Origin: Shewanella corallii
Lineage (GTDB): Bacteria; Pseudomonadota; Gammaproteobacteria; Enterobacterales; Shewanellaceae
DNA: 64,000 nucleotides
Direction of reading: 5' to 3'
NCBI RefSeq assembly: GCF_023349125.1
Contig: NZ_JAKIKT010000006.1
Location: 124,001-188,000 of the forward strand
The position numbers and the translations under genes are program-made. How positions within the stretch are numbered: position 1 is the stretch's first letter; each line of letters starts with the position of its first letter. The notes beneath the pieces are model-generated. The model did no database searches and was not told where the DNA came from. It was given only the letters and a program-made list of their open reading frames with translations. Below, piece after piece: positions 17,968-26,607 of this stretch.

Positions 17968-18021
17968 TGCTCTCGCAGCGAAGCGTCCTCGAACAGCTGC
18001 AGGCTAGTTCTCGCTTTTGGC

Positions 18022-18864
18022 TTACTCGCCCACTTCCCATTCAATCCGGGTAAAACCGCCACCCTGGTTCAGTTTGGCATCCAGATAATCCAGAGTGGCT
18101 TTGGCTTGCTCATCCAGCTGCCATGGTGGGTTGATTATCCACAGACCGGCAGCAGTCATACCCTTTTCGTTGGTGTCAGGGCGAACCCCCTGTTCGATAC
18201 GCAGCTGGCGGCGAATGCCGCTTGCTTTCAGGCGGTCAAACATAGCCTCAGTACGGTCACGGTCAACTACCGGATACCAGATCATGTATATACCAGTGGC
18301 AAAACGCTTGTAGGCGTCAATCACAGTATCGGCCACATCCAGATAGTCAGATTTAATCTCATAGCTGGGGTCGATAAGGATCAGGCCACGACGTTCAATC
18401 GGCGGAACTGCGGCAATCAAACCCGCCAGACCATCCTTGTTCAGCACTTTAACCTGACGGTCACCGGCGAAGCCCTGAGCCAGAGTTGGGTAGTCGGTAC
18501 CATGCAGTTCGTGCAGTACCATGCGGTCTTTTTCCCGCAGTGTCATATCCACAAATGCCGGTGAGCCAGGGTAGTAATCCAGATCGTCCGATTCAGTGTT
18601 GAATGCTTTTACCGCCTCGACATAGTCAGCCAGGGGTTCGGGCAGATCTGTCTGGCCCCAGATTTTAGCTATGCCATCCAGGTACTCTCCGGTCTTCTGA
18701 GCAAAATCATCCTGCAGACTGTAACCACCGGCACCGGCGTGGGTGTCGATATACACATAAGGTTTGTTCTTTTTTTGCAGCGACTTAATTGCTTGCAGCA
18801 ACATGGTGTGCTTGACAACGTCGGCATAGTTGCCGGCATGGAAGCCGTGGCGGTAACTCAGCAT
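18022..18864 (-). CDS. rlmJ: 23S rRNA (adenine2030-N6)-methyltransferase RlmJ
   Basis: The start at 18864 yields MLSYRHGFHAGNYADVVKH, the invariant RlmJ N-terminus, and 280 aa (E. coli RlmJ also has 280). The frame extends 56 codons upstream without coding sense. The SAM-binding region includes YIDTHAGAGGYSL, and the catalytic motif IV is LIDPSYE (the D/N-P-P-Y/F class variant DPSYE). The enzyme methylates A2030 of 23S rRNA before ribosome assembly. It lies 88 bp downstream of the regulator gene on the same strand. Confidence 0.95.
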   Translation of the reverse strand: MLSYRHGFHAGNYADVVKHTMLLQAIKSLQKKNKPYVYIDTHAGAGGYSLQDDFAQKTGEYLDGIAKIWGQTDLPEPLADYVEAVKAFNTESDDLDYYPGSPAFVDMTLREKDRMVLHELHGTDYPTLAQGFAGDRQVKVLNKDGLAGLIAAVPPIERRGLILIDPSYEIKSDYLDVADTVIDAYKRFATGIYMIWYPVVDRDRTEAMFDRLKASGIRRQLRIEQGVRPDTNEKGMTAAGLWIINPPWQLDEQAKATLDYLDAKLNQGGGFTRIEWEVGE

Positions 18865-18952
18865 TGTGGTTGGTTCCGGGAAGTCTAAATTGGCCAGAGT
18901 ATACCCGAATCCCACAGCAAAGGCTTTGTAACAGCAGCAAGCCAGATGCTTT

Positions 18953-20218
18953 TCAGTAATGCAGTTCCAGCTTTTGCATCCACACCATATTGTATTGTTG
19001 CAGAGGTACCAGCCAGACAGAGGTGTCATCATCCTGATAGAGGCGATAGAAGGTCATCTGCTCCTGGGTCAGGTGTTGTTTACGCAGTGTCAGGTACAGG
19101 CTCTGGGCGGCTGCAGACAGAGCGTTGGGCGAGCTCAGCTCTGTCTTGTTGATATCCACAGTAAAGATATCAATCTTCTGTCCCTGCCATTGCTGGTGGC
19201 TCTGCTTGAAGTCACCGCGGATCTCGAAGCGAATAGGGGAGCTGGAACAGGCCTCATCTGTCACGCAGGCGGCAAAGTAAAACAGACCTGAATCCTGCTC
19301 CAGATGCACCAGAGAGATACGGAAATCACTGCGTACCAGCAAGTGATCCTGAATCTTGAAATAGAGATCGGCGTGGTAAACCTCTTCTTTGAGCTCACCG
19401 CTTGAGGCGGTTAACTCAGGCAGTAACAGCTTGTTATAGGTTTTCTGCTCCATACGGATTTTGGTGGCGAGAAAATCTGACAGCTCAACATGGCCGCCTT
19501 TAAGTGAGTCACTGCTGATGTTGATCAACTTATCTCCGGGGCACTGACTGCCCTGATAATTGGGACAGAGGGCAAAGCTCTGATTGTCAGCACTGAGCAG
19601 GGCGAACCCCTGATAGTTGTCGAAGGGCGACTGCCAATTGGGCTCTGGGGTGATCTGTTGATTCGCCAATGATTGCAACTGGCTGTCGGAAGGCGTCTTC
19701 ATATCCGGTGTACGGTATACCTGCACATGGGCAGAAGTATTGTTGACCTTGATATCTGCAGTAGATGACAACCACACAGGCGTAATGACTGGACGTTGCC
19801 AAAAGATGAGCAGGGCGACCGTCAGAAGCGCTGGTAGCAATAACCACCACAGCTTTGTTTTCGAGGTCGATTGGTCAGGCGCATTGGGTTGCAGAGGATT
19901 GAAGTCACTACTCAGGTGCAGGGCATAGCCATGCCTGGGGATGGTCTTCAGCTCAATATCCTGCTCTGACTCCAGCTTTTTACGCAGTTGACTGATGCAT
20001 TGCATCAGGGATGAGGAGGCTACGACCCGGCCGGGCCAGCCCGCCTGTTGCAACGCTTCTTTAGATACCACTTCGCCCTGGTGTCGCAGCAGACATTCAA
20101 GAATGGCTGTTTCGGCAAAGCTCAAAGAGACTGGTTCGTTGCAGCGGCTGAATATCAGCTGCTGTTTTCCCGCTTCCAATCTGCAATCTTTATTCAGCTG
20201 CACTGGCTTTACCCACAA
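18953..20218 (-). CDS. ToxR/CadC-like membrane-tethered winged-helix regulator
   Basis: The product is 421 aa. Residues about 20-105 form an OmpR-type winged helix (LSFAETAILECLLRHQGEVVSKEAL, then SSSLMQCISQLRKKLE and RHGYAL). A single membrane helix follows near residues 128-146 (LWWLLLPALLTVALLIFW), and the rest (about 270 aa) is a predicted periplasmic sensor with several Cys residues. This is the one-component ToxR/CadC plan, in which a periplasmic signal acts on cytoplasmic DNA binding. It directly follows the multiheme cytochrome gene, separated by a terminator, and is a natural candidate to control it. Confidence 0.88.
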   Translation of the reverse strand: MWVKPVQLNKDCRLEAGKQQLIFSRCNEPVSLSFAETAILECLLRHQGEVVSKEALQQAGWPGRVVASSSLMQCISQLRKKLESEQDIELKTIPRHGYALHLSSDFNPLQPNAPDQSTSKTKLWWLLLPALLTVALLIFWQRPVITPVWLSSTADIKVNNTSAHVQVYRTPDMKTPSDSQLQSLANQQITPEPNWQSPFDNYQGFALLSADNQSFALCPNYQGSQCPGDKLINISSDSLKGGHVELSDFLATKIRMEQKTYNKLLLPELTASSGELKEEVYHADLYFKIQDHLLVRSDFRISLVHLEQDSGLFYFAACVTDEACSSSPIRFEIRGDFKQSHQQWQGQKIDIFTVDINKTELSSPNALSAAAQSLYLTLRKQHLTQEQMTFYRLYQDDDTSVWLVPLQQYNMVWMQKLELHY

Positions 20219-20304
20219 AGTGTTATCAGAACTCTGGATTATATTTTTCCGGTTTTAGCAGACTCAATTGCTTATCTTTGAAAATTTGACCCAACGCGAT
20301 GAAA

Positions 20305-20333
20305 AAACAGGCCTTCACTATGAAGGCCTGTTT
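20305..20333 (-). terminator. Rho-independent terminator of the multiheme cytochrome gene
   Basis: AAACAGGCCTTCA pairs with TGAAGGCCTGTTT across three bases; on the minus strand it is followed by a T6 run. It separates the cytochrome from the regulator gene. Confidence 0.9.
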
Positions 20334-20352
20334 GCTTGGGAGGAGTTAGGAA

Positions 20353-22623
20353 TTAGATTCCGTGAACCTGCTTCAGGTTGTCGATGCTGTGGCAAACGGC
20401 ACAGGACTCGACTTCCAGTTCATCAGCTGACACACCGAAACGACCGCCATGCTGCTCCATATGGGCACGCACACTCTTGTTGATGACGCGCTCGCCCTGA
20501 CCATTGGTGGTGTTGGCGTGACAGGCATAACAGGTTGCGGACACTGGCGAGGTGTAAGCATCTACTGTGATGTCAGTGGCTGGGTGGGCACGGGAGTCAG
20601 GGTTATAGTCCAGATCCAGCGCCAGCGGGCGGCCACGTTCAGTCAGTCGTTCAACTCCGAAGGTATCCCCTTCGTGACAACGGTAGCAGTTGGCCTTGTC
20701 GGCAGGATAATCAATGCTGCGTACGCCATTTTCGTCACTTTGGGTGGCACGCTGGTTGGTGTGCAGTGAGTGCATCCATACCTTGTGATCCGGGTGGCTG
20801 ACGGTCAGCTGCTCGATGTAATCCCAGTCACCGGCCTTGGTGTGCATCTCGCGGATAGCCTGAGTCGGAGGGGTGTTTGGGTTATGACAGGCCAAACAAG
20901 GGTCAACCACATCAGCGGTAGAGCTGATAAAACCGGGTTTACCTGATGGCTTGAATTGTTTCATCTCAAACGGACGCAGGTGCTCGCCGTTGGGGCCGTG
21001 GTCATGACCGGAGAAACAGGTGGTGTTGGCCAGCTCTTTGTTGATCTCAGTTGGCTGGCTGTGGCAGCTGCGACAGGCCAGTTGGGTATTGTCACGGATC
21101 TCATCATAGCCGTGGCAGCTGCCGCATTTGGCGTTGCTGACAATAGCAGGGCGTTGATAGAAGGGGTCATCTGTCAGGCCATCCTTGGTGAAGAACCAAC
21201 GGTTGTTCCAGGCGGCATTTTTCGCATGACCGGCACTGCCACACTTCACTCTCTGCTGGTTTTCATCGAAACAGAAGATCAGGCGGTCAGAGATAAAGCC
21301 TGCATCATCCAGAGTGCTGCCGGAAATGGTGTCTTCAACCACAACAGGTCCCAGCTTGTAGGTAAACACATTACCTTCAGCTGAATGAAGAGGAGTACGG
21401 GCACGCTCACCGGCAGGGGTAATGCCGTCGCTGCCATCCTGGGTGATATCTTTCTTGTTACTCTTCACATAGATGGTGTAACCGCGGGAGTTGGTGAAGT
21501 CCACTGAGGTTCCCCAGTTAACATACAACTGCAGGTTCACAATCCAGTCAGCATTGGCCGGATTGTTTTCAGGCAGAGTAATCTCCTGACCCTCTTTGTC
21601 CAACAGGGCAAAGCTGACCATGGCGTAGTGCTCACCATTTTCCTCAACCAGTTTGGCTTCACGCATGTCGACACTGATCAGGCCGCGCTGATCTTCAGCC
21701 TGAGCCTTGAGGTACTTACCCAAGTGCACATCTTCAGTGTGCTGAGGCTGGTGGCAGGTCAGACACTGGCTGTTATCCAGTTGGGTCTTGTGGTCGTAAA
21801 CCGGGCTCTTGGTCATATCGTGACAGCTGGAGCAGGCTTCGCGGGTGGGCACCTGTTGCCAGTTCAGGCCCTGCATCAGTTCTGCGCTGGTATCCATGGC
21901 ATGACAGGTCTGGCAGTTGCCTACAGGCTCTGGGCTGACGCCAATATGAGCAGTGTGGGCCAGTACAGGCCAAACCTTGCTGGCATCGTCCATCTTGTTG
22001 CCGGTATGGCAGGCTGCACAGTTCTCCAGCTGATCGCCACCATGTTTGATGGATGCGATATCGTCATGACAGGCAAGACATTGGCTGGCGTCCACAATGG
22101 CGCGATTATCTGTGACTTCACTGCCGTCAGGCATATAGTCGATCAGGCTGGAGGTCTGGGGCAGCAGATCTGACGCCATTACGGTCAGGTTGAGTCTCTG
22201 GGTAAACTCAGCGTTAAATTCAACGCCGTTAACGCCGGTCAGTGCCGTCGTCATCTCGTAGCGATAATTACCATCACCCTTGTCCGTGAGTTTTCCAGCG
22301 CAGGACTCTGCCTGATTACAAAGCTCGCGATTAAGGGTTTGCCAGGCGCTGGCGTTGCCGTCCACTGCAGGCATAAGTTGCGCCATATCCAGTTTGATAT
22401 GGTCAATATTGATCACGCCTAAATTCTGTTCGTTGGTGGCACTGAACTCCAGCGACAGCTTACCGTCACTGATCTGTGGCTGAGCGACTTCCAGTGACAG
22501 GGTTTTGGCTGTGGTGCTGACCAGCCCGCCGGGTTGTCCATCCTGACCATCTTCTCCGCCACAGCCACTGAGCAGCATTATTGGCAGAATCGCCATGGCG
22601 AGTTTGGTTTTGGTTATCATCAT
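20353..22623 (-). CDS. OmcA/MtrC-family outer-membrane multiheme cytochrome c lipoprotein
   Basis: The product is 756 aa, with AAGGAG seven bases before the ATG and a lipobox LLSGC (Cys21). CxxCH haem sites start at Cys182, 202, 237, 264 and 287 (domain II) and at 500, 517, 576, 647, 698 and 741 (domain IV), which makes eleven. A twelfth site at 536 reads C-F-S-G-H and lacks the second Cys. A Cys451/Cys461 pair fits the domain III disulfide of MtrC. Family members face outside and pass electrons to metals or flavins. No mtrA/mtrB partners adjoin, so its electron donor complex lies elsewhere. Eleven sites recall UndA, although the family label is usually decaheme. Confidence 0.93.
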   Translation of the reverse strand: MMITKTKLAMAILPIMLLSGCGGEDGQDGQPGGLVSTTAKTLSLEVAQPQISDGKLSLEFSATNEQNLGVINIDHIKLDMAQLMPAVDGNASAWQTLNRELCNQAESCAGKLTDKGDGNYRYEMTTALTGVNGVEFNAEFTQRLNLTVMASDLLPQTSSLIDYMPDGSEVTDNRAIVDASQCLACHDDIASIKHGGDQLENCAACHTGNKMDDASKVWPVLAHTAHIGVSPEPVGNCQTCHAMDTSAELMQGLNWQQVPTREACSSCHDMTKSPVYDHKTQLDNSQCLTCHQPQHTEDVHLGKYLKAQAEDQRGLISVDMREAKLVEENGEHYAMVSFALLDKEGQEITLPENNPANADWIVNLQLYVNWGTSVDFTNSRGYTIYVKSNKKDITQDGSDGITPAGERARTPLHSAEGNVFTYKLGPVVVEDTISGSTLDDAGFISDRLIFCFDENQQRVKCGSAGHAKNAAWNNRWFFTKDGLTDDPFYQRPAIVSNAKCGSCHGYDEIRDNTQLACRSCHSQPTEINKELANTTCFSGHDHGPNGEHLRPFEMKQFKPSGKPGFISSTADVVDPCLACHNPNTPPTQAIREMHTKAGDWDYIEQLTVSHPDHKVWMHSLHTNQRATQSDENGVRSIDYPADKANCYRCHEGDTFGVERLTERGRPLALDLDYNPDSRAHPATDITVDAYTSPVSATCYACHANTTNGQGERVINKSVRAHMEQHGGRFGVSADELEVESCAVCHSIDNLKQVHGI

Positions 22624-22886
22624 TCATCATCTCCTTTGGCCTCCGGCTATTGACCGGCAGCTATGAGGGGATTGTCGGAAATCCCGGCGGTGCCTGTTGT
22701 GAAGCAGCTGGTTGAGTGAGCTTTTTTCAATCCGATTGGGGCAAAATCAGCGGGTTTGAGGTTTTTTGAGGGCCTTTTGAGATGTGAAAAGCCAGTGAGT
22801 GAGAGACCTGAGGCGCGTTAGGCGGATGGTCAATCTCTCCTGGCGCAGGCATAATATGAGCACTTTCCGATTGAAACTTTTATCCC

Positions 22887-23639
22887 GTGACCCAGAGCAT
22901 TTTCTTCGATTCATCTGATACCCGTATTGCAGATATCTGCGCCCGTCAGCAGCTGACTTTTGATACCGAGGCACTGTTTGAGTTGGTGTTTGAGGACGAT
23001 TGCCTGACCCTGAAAAAGCGGGATGAACCTAAGCTTGGCGGCATCTTTGTCGATTTTGTTTCCGGCGCAGTTGCTCACAGGCGTAAGTTTGGCGGTGGAC
23101 GTGGCCAGGCGATTGCCAAGGCGGTAGGTCTGAAGCAGGGTGAAAACCCAAGCGTGGTTGATGGCACCGCCGGCCTTGGTCGTGATGCGTTTGTGCTGGC
23201 CAGCCTAGGTTGCAAGGTCATCATGGTTGAGCGTCATCCTGTGGTGGCAGCCCTGCTGGAAGATGGCTTGCGTCGCGGGTATGAAGACAGCGAGATTGGC
23301 GATTGGCTGCAGCAGCGGCTGTCTATGGTGCATGCATCCAGCCTGGAGGCATTGCCTGAGCTGGGACTGGCACCGGATGTCGTGTACCTGGATCCTATGT
23401 ATCCCCATCGCGAAAAGTCCGCGCTGGTGAAAAAAGAGATGCGGGTATTCCAGTCATTGGTAGGCGCTGATTTGGATGCCGATGGCCTGTTGGGACCGGC
23501 TCTGACGCTGGCGGGTAAGCGAGTTGTAGTTAAACGCCCTGACTATGCCGAAGACCTGGATGGGGTGAAGCCAAGCGCAGTTATCGCCACCAAGAAAAAC
23601 CGCTTCGATGTTTATGTCAAAGCCGCAATGAAGTCCTGA
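22887..23639 (+). CDS. rsmJ: 16S rRNA (guanine1516-N2)-methyltransferase RsmJ
   Basis: The product is 250 aa (E. coli RsmJ/YhiQ is 250). Identifying segments are [21 protein letters not shown], the SAM-binding [32 protein letters not shown] and the catalytic-type [12 protein letters not shown]. It methylates G1516 in helix 45 of 16S rRNA. GTGACCC-rich sequence around the start gives no clear Shine-Dalgarno site; the ATG or GTG choice a few codons either way is uncertain. It is transcribed divergently from the cytochrome gene. Confidence 0.95.
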   Translation: MTQSIFFDSSDTRIADICARQQLTFDTEALFELVFEDDCLTLKKRDEPKLGGIFVDFVSGAVAHRRKFGGGRGQAIAKAVGLKQGENPSVVDGTAGLGRDAFVLASLGCKVIMVERHPVVAALLEDGLRRGYEDSEIGDWLQQRLSMVHASSLEALPELGLAPDVVYLDPMYPHREKSALVKKEMRVFQSLVGADLDADGLLGPALTLAGKRVVVKRPDYAEDLDGVKPSAVIATKKNRFDVYVKAAMKS

Positions 23640-23772
23640 CACAGGTTTATTGGCTTTGTTGCCTGCGCCAAAAGTGGTGGTCTGTCTCTGGTTAAGTCCT
23701 TACTGATCCACTGTGTTTGTTCCGTGGTTTTCCGGCTATGCTGTTTTGGTAACCAACCAAAGGAGTTCTGCC

Positions 23773-24246
23773 ATGATTGCTCAAGGTGACAAGTTACCTG
23801 ATGCCGTACTCACTGAGTTAACGGAAGCGGGGATGCAAAATCTGAATACCAGCGAACTTTTCGCCGGTAAGACTGTTGTACTGTTTGCGGTACCGGGCGC
23901 CTTTACCCCAACCTGCTCCGAGGCTCACCTGCCCGGATACGTGGTGCTGGCAGATGAGCTCAAAGCCAGGGGCGTGGATATGATCGTCTGTTTGGCGGTA
24001 AACGATGCCTTTGTAATGCGCGCCTGGGGTAAGGTGCACAATGCCAGTGAGCTGCGCATGTTGGCCGATGGAGATGCCAGCTTTACCCGGGCACTGGGTC
24101 TGGAAATGGACACTGGCAGCTTCGGTGGTGTGCGTTCGGTTCGCTATGCCATGATCGTCCGTGACGGTGTGGTTGAGAAGCTCAACATAGAGCAGGCCAA
24201 GAGCTTTGAAGTGAGCAAGGCTGAATACGTGCTGGCGCAACTTTAA
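23773..24246 (+). CDS. Peroxiredoxin (Prx5-type, AhpC/TSA superfamily)
   Basis: The ATG at 23773 has AGGAG eight bases upstream; product 157 aa. PGAFTPTCSEAHLPGY holds the peroxidatic Cys (about residue 50) in the P-x-x-x-T-x-x-C frame typical of the Prx5 group, and RSVRYAMIV the conserved Arg that activates it. It reduces H2O2 and organic hydroperoxides in the cytoplasm, using glutaredoxin/glutathione or thioredoxin. There is no fused glutaredoxin domain, unlike the hybrid Prx5 of some gamma-proteobacteria. It is a single-gene unit ending at a bidirectional terminator. Confidence 0.93.
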   Translation: MIAQGDKLPDAVLTELTEAGMQNLNTSELFAGKTVVLFAVPGAFTPTCSEAHLPGYVVLADELKARGVDMIVCLAVNDAFVMRAWGKVHNASELRMLADGDASFTRALGLEMDTGSFGGVRSVRYAMIVRDGVVEKLNIEQAKSFEVSKAEYVLAQL

Positions 24247-24260
24247 AACAGCTTCTGACA

Positions 24261-24291
24261 AAAACGCCCCGCTGATTGCGGGGCGTTTTTT
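24261..24291. terminator. Bidirectional terminator between peroxiredoxin and envZ
   Basis: AAAACGCCCCGC pairs with GCGGGGCGTTTT, with T-runs at both ends, between two convergent genes. Confidence 0.92.
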
Positions 24292-24302
24292 ATGTGTTCA
24301 AC

Positions 24303-25631
24303 TCAATCAACCCTTGGCTTCTTCATCAGCCAAACCTGTGCGCGCAGGCCGCCTTCGGGACGGTTGGTCAGCACAACCTTACCTTTGTGGATGTCCACAA
24401 TCCGCTTGATAATCGCCAGTCCCAGGCCTGAGCCCAGGCTGCCCCGGGCGGTATCACCTCGGGTGAATGGCTGGAACAGATTTTCGATTTGGGAAGGGTC
24501 TATGCCTGGGCCGTCGTCCTCAACACAAAAGCCAACTCTGTCCGGCAGGTGTTGAGTACTCATGCGAACCCAGCCATTGCCGTATCTCAGCGCGTTTTCT
24601 ACCAGGTTACTGACCACGCGTTTAATGGCGATGGGAGCCATAGGCACTTCCGGACAATCGGCCAGCTCCAGGTCAATATTGTCACAGCGGGCCGACTCGG
24701 CTTGCGCGACTTCCTGAATGATTCGATTGACCTGATCCGGCTGCAGGTTGGGTTTCTGATCCCGGCGGATATAGGCAATAAACTGGTCGATAATGGCATC
24801 CATATCTTCGATATCATTGATAATGCCATCCTTCAGATATTCATCTTCTTTAACCATCATTTCCGAGGCCAGCCGAATACGGGTCAACGGCGTACGGAGG
24901 TCATGGGAAATACCGGCCATCAGCAGGGCTCTGTCCTGTTCCAGTTGATGCATGCTGTGGGACATCTGGTTAAAGGCATTGGTCACCTCGATGATTTCCG
25001 TTGACCCTTGCAATGGTAAGGGGGGCGGGAAATTGCCACTGGATACTGAGATCGCGGCTTTCTCCAGTGACTTGAGCGGACGGTTCTGTTGGCGGGCAAA
25101 CAGCCAGCCACCCAGTACGCTGAGCGCGCCAATCACCACCAGATAGAGTGTCAGCGGCGAGAGTTCATATTCGTTGAAGCTGGTCAGAGTCACCCGGATC
25201 CAGACTGATGGCTCCTGTGGGGGCTTAATCCAGATATAAAAGTGCTTACCCTGATCGACTCTGACCTCGGCGTTGCCACCCAGATACTCGGACATCTGTG
25301 CTGACAGGGTGCTGTAGTAGGTTGCCCGCTCCACCCCGGCTCTTTGGGCCTGCTGCAGGTTGAACACCTTCATATCATCCTGACGGATCTTGTTATTAAG
25401 GGCATCAACCACGGTCAGGTTGTCTCTGTCTATGGTGACGCCATCATAGAAGAGGAAGTTGACCTGGTGGGCGATCAGCTGATTGATCTGCTGATAGGTG
25501 GGCTTAATAAAGTAAAAGGCGACAGTCACATAGGAGACTATCTGGTTGATCAACAGCAGGCAGGCGATCAACAGGAAAATCTGACTGAAGGCGCTGCGCG
25601 GCAGAAACTGCCGCCACCACTTTCCCATCAT
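24303..25631 (-). CDS. envZ: Osmosensor histidine kinase EnvZ
   Basis: The start at 25631 forms an ATGA overlap with the ompR stop; product 442 aa. Two membrane helices (about residues 15-42 and 159-179) frame a periplasmic domain. HAMP is near 180-235. Autophosphorylated His243 lies in the H-box [10 protein letters not shown]; the N-box is [10 protein letters not shown], then DDGPGID and GLGLAI. EnvZ phosphorylates and dephosphorylates OmpR in response to osmolarity and pH. Downstream a shared terminator ends the operon. Confidence 0.95.
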   Translation of the reverse strand: MMGKWWRQFLPRSAFSQIFLLIACLLLINQIVSYVTVAFYFIKPTYQQINQLIAHQVNFLFYDGVTIDRDNLTVVDALNNKIRQDDMKVFNLQQAQRAGVERATYYSTLSAQMSEYLGGNAEVRVDQGKHFYIWIKPPQEPSVWIRVTLTSFNEYELSPLTLYLVVIGALSVLGGWLFARQQNRPLKSLEKAAISVSSGNFPPPLPLQGSTEIIEVTNAFNQMSHSMHQLEQDRALLMAGISHDLRTPLTRIRLASEMMVKEDEYLKDGIINDIEDMDAIIDQFIAYIRRDQKPNLQPDQVNRIIQEVAQAESARCDNIDLELADCPEVPMAPIAIKRVVSNLVENALRYGNGWVRMSTQHLPDRVGFCVEDDGPGIDPSQIENLFQPFTRGDTARGSLGSGLGLAIIKRIVDIHKGKVVLTNRPEGGLRAQVWLMKKPRVD

Positions 25632-26359
25632 TTGCGTGCGCTGCCATCCGGTACGAAGACATAGCCCAGACCCCATACGGTTTGAATATATCTTGGGCTG
25701 GCGGGATCGTTTTCTATCAGTCGGCGCAAGCGGGATACCTGCACATCGATGGAGCGCTCCAGCGCAGAGTAGTCACGACCACGGGCAAGATTCATCAGTT
25801 TGTCACGGGACAGAGGTTCACGAGGGTGCGACACCAGTACCTTAAGTACCGCAAATTCACCACTGGTCAGGGCGATTGCCTCATCACCACGGGACATCTC
25901 GCGGGTGGCCAGGTTCAGGCTGAAATCGCCAAAGGTGATCATCTCTTCCTGCTGCGATGGAGCGCCCGGTACTTCCTGGATCTGACGACGCATTACCGCT
26001 TTGATCCTTGCCAGCAACTCTCTTGGGTTAAATGGCTTGGGCAGGTAATCATCGGCACCCAGTTCAAGGCCGATAATACGGTCAACCTCGTCCCCTTTGG
26101 CGGTCAGCATAACGATGGGAAGCTGGTTTCCCTGCTGGCGCAGGCGGCGGCAGATAGACAGGCCATCTTCACCGGGCAGCATCAGGTCCAGCACCAGCAG
26201 GTGAAAGTTTTCCCTTTCCAGCAGGCGATCCATCTGCTCAGCGTTGCCGGCAGCCCGAACCTGATACCCCTGTTCAACCAGGTAGCGTTCAAGCAAAGAG
26301 CGCAAGCGCATATCATCATCTACAACCAGAATTTTTGAGGTTTCTTGTCCCATGGGCAT
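25628..26359 (-). CDS. ompR: Response regulator OmpR
   Basis: The product is 243 aa from the first ATG; the ATG two codons on (26353) is equally possible. The receiver has the acidic pair in [12 protein letters not shown], phospho-acceptor Asp58 ([11 protein letters not shown]), conserved Thr (MLTAKG) and Lys ([10 protein letters not shown]). The C-terminal winged helix covers about 145-238 ([48 protein letters not shown]). It controls porin and other envelope genes. Cotranscription with envZ is implied by the 4-bp overlap. Confidence 0.97.
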   Translation of the reverse strand: MPMGQETSKILVVDDDMRLRSLLERYLVEQGYQVRAAGNAEQMDRLLERENFHLLVLDLMLPGEDGLSICRRLRQQGNQLPIVMLTAKGDEVDRIIGLELGADDYLPKPFNPRELLARIKAVMRRQIQEVPGAPSQQEEMITFGDFSLNLATREMSRGDEAIALTSGEFAVLKVLVSHPREPLSRDKLMNLARGRDYSALERSIDVQVSRLRRLIENDPASPRYIQTVWGLGYVFVPDGSARK

Positions 26360-26571
26360 GTCCGTTACTTGCTGAGCTTAAGTCTCTAATATCTCAGTAA
26401 TATAGCTTTATTGGCAACGGCAATACAGGGGACAGGGGGGCAGTAGACGAAAAGCTATGGCTTTAGCGCTAAGTCAGTAAGTTACTGTATTGATTTTAAT
26501 GGGTTTTGGCTGGTGGTCGTGAGCGGGAAAAATTGTAACCAAGTCTTGATAGAAGTCATGGGCACAATCTT

Positions 26572-26601
26572 TCCACGGGGAGAGCGCAGGTTCCCCGTGG
26601 A
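26572..26601. terminator. Hairpin downstream of the EmrB-like gene
   Basis: TCCACGGGGA pairs perfectly with TCCCCGTGGA across a nine- to ten-base loop, seven bases past the emrB-like stop codon. It lacks a clear T-run, so termination efficiency is doubtful. Confidence 0.5.
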
Positions 26602-26607
26602 TATCGG

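Noticed and set aside
18865-19032. N-terminal extension of RlmJ
   Set aside because: The extra 56 residues overlap the 3' end of the regulator gene and lack coding sense; the family N-terminus begins at the ATG at 18864.
20353-20561. Minus-strand small frames around the last haem motifs of the cytochrome
   Set aside because: These are alternate-frame shadows of the cytochrome gene.
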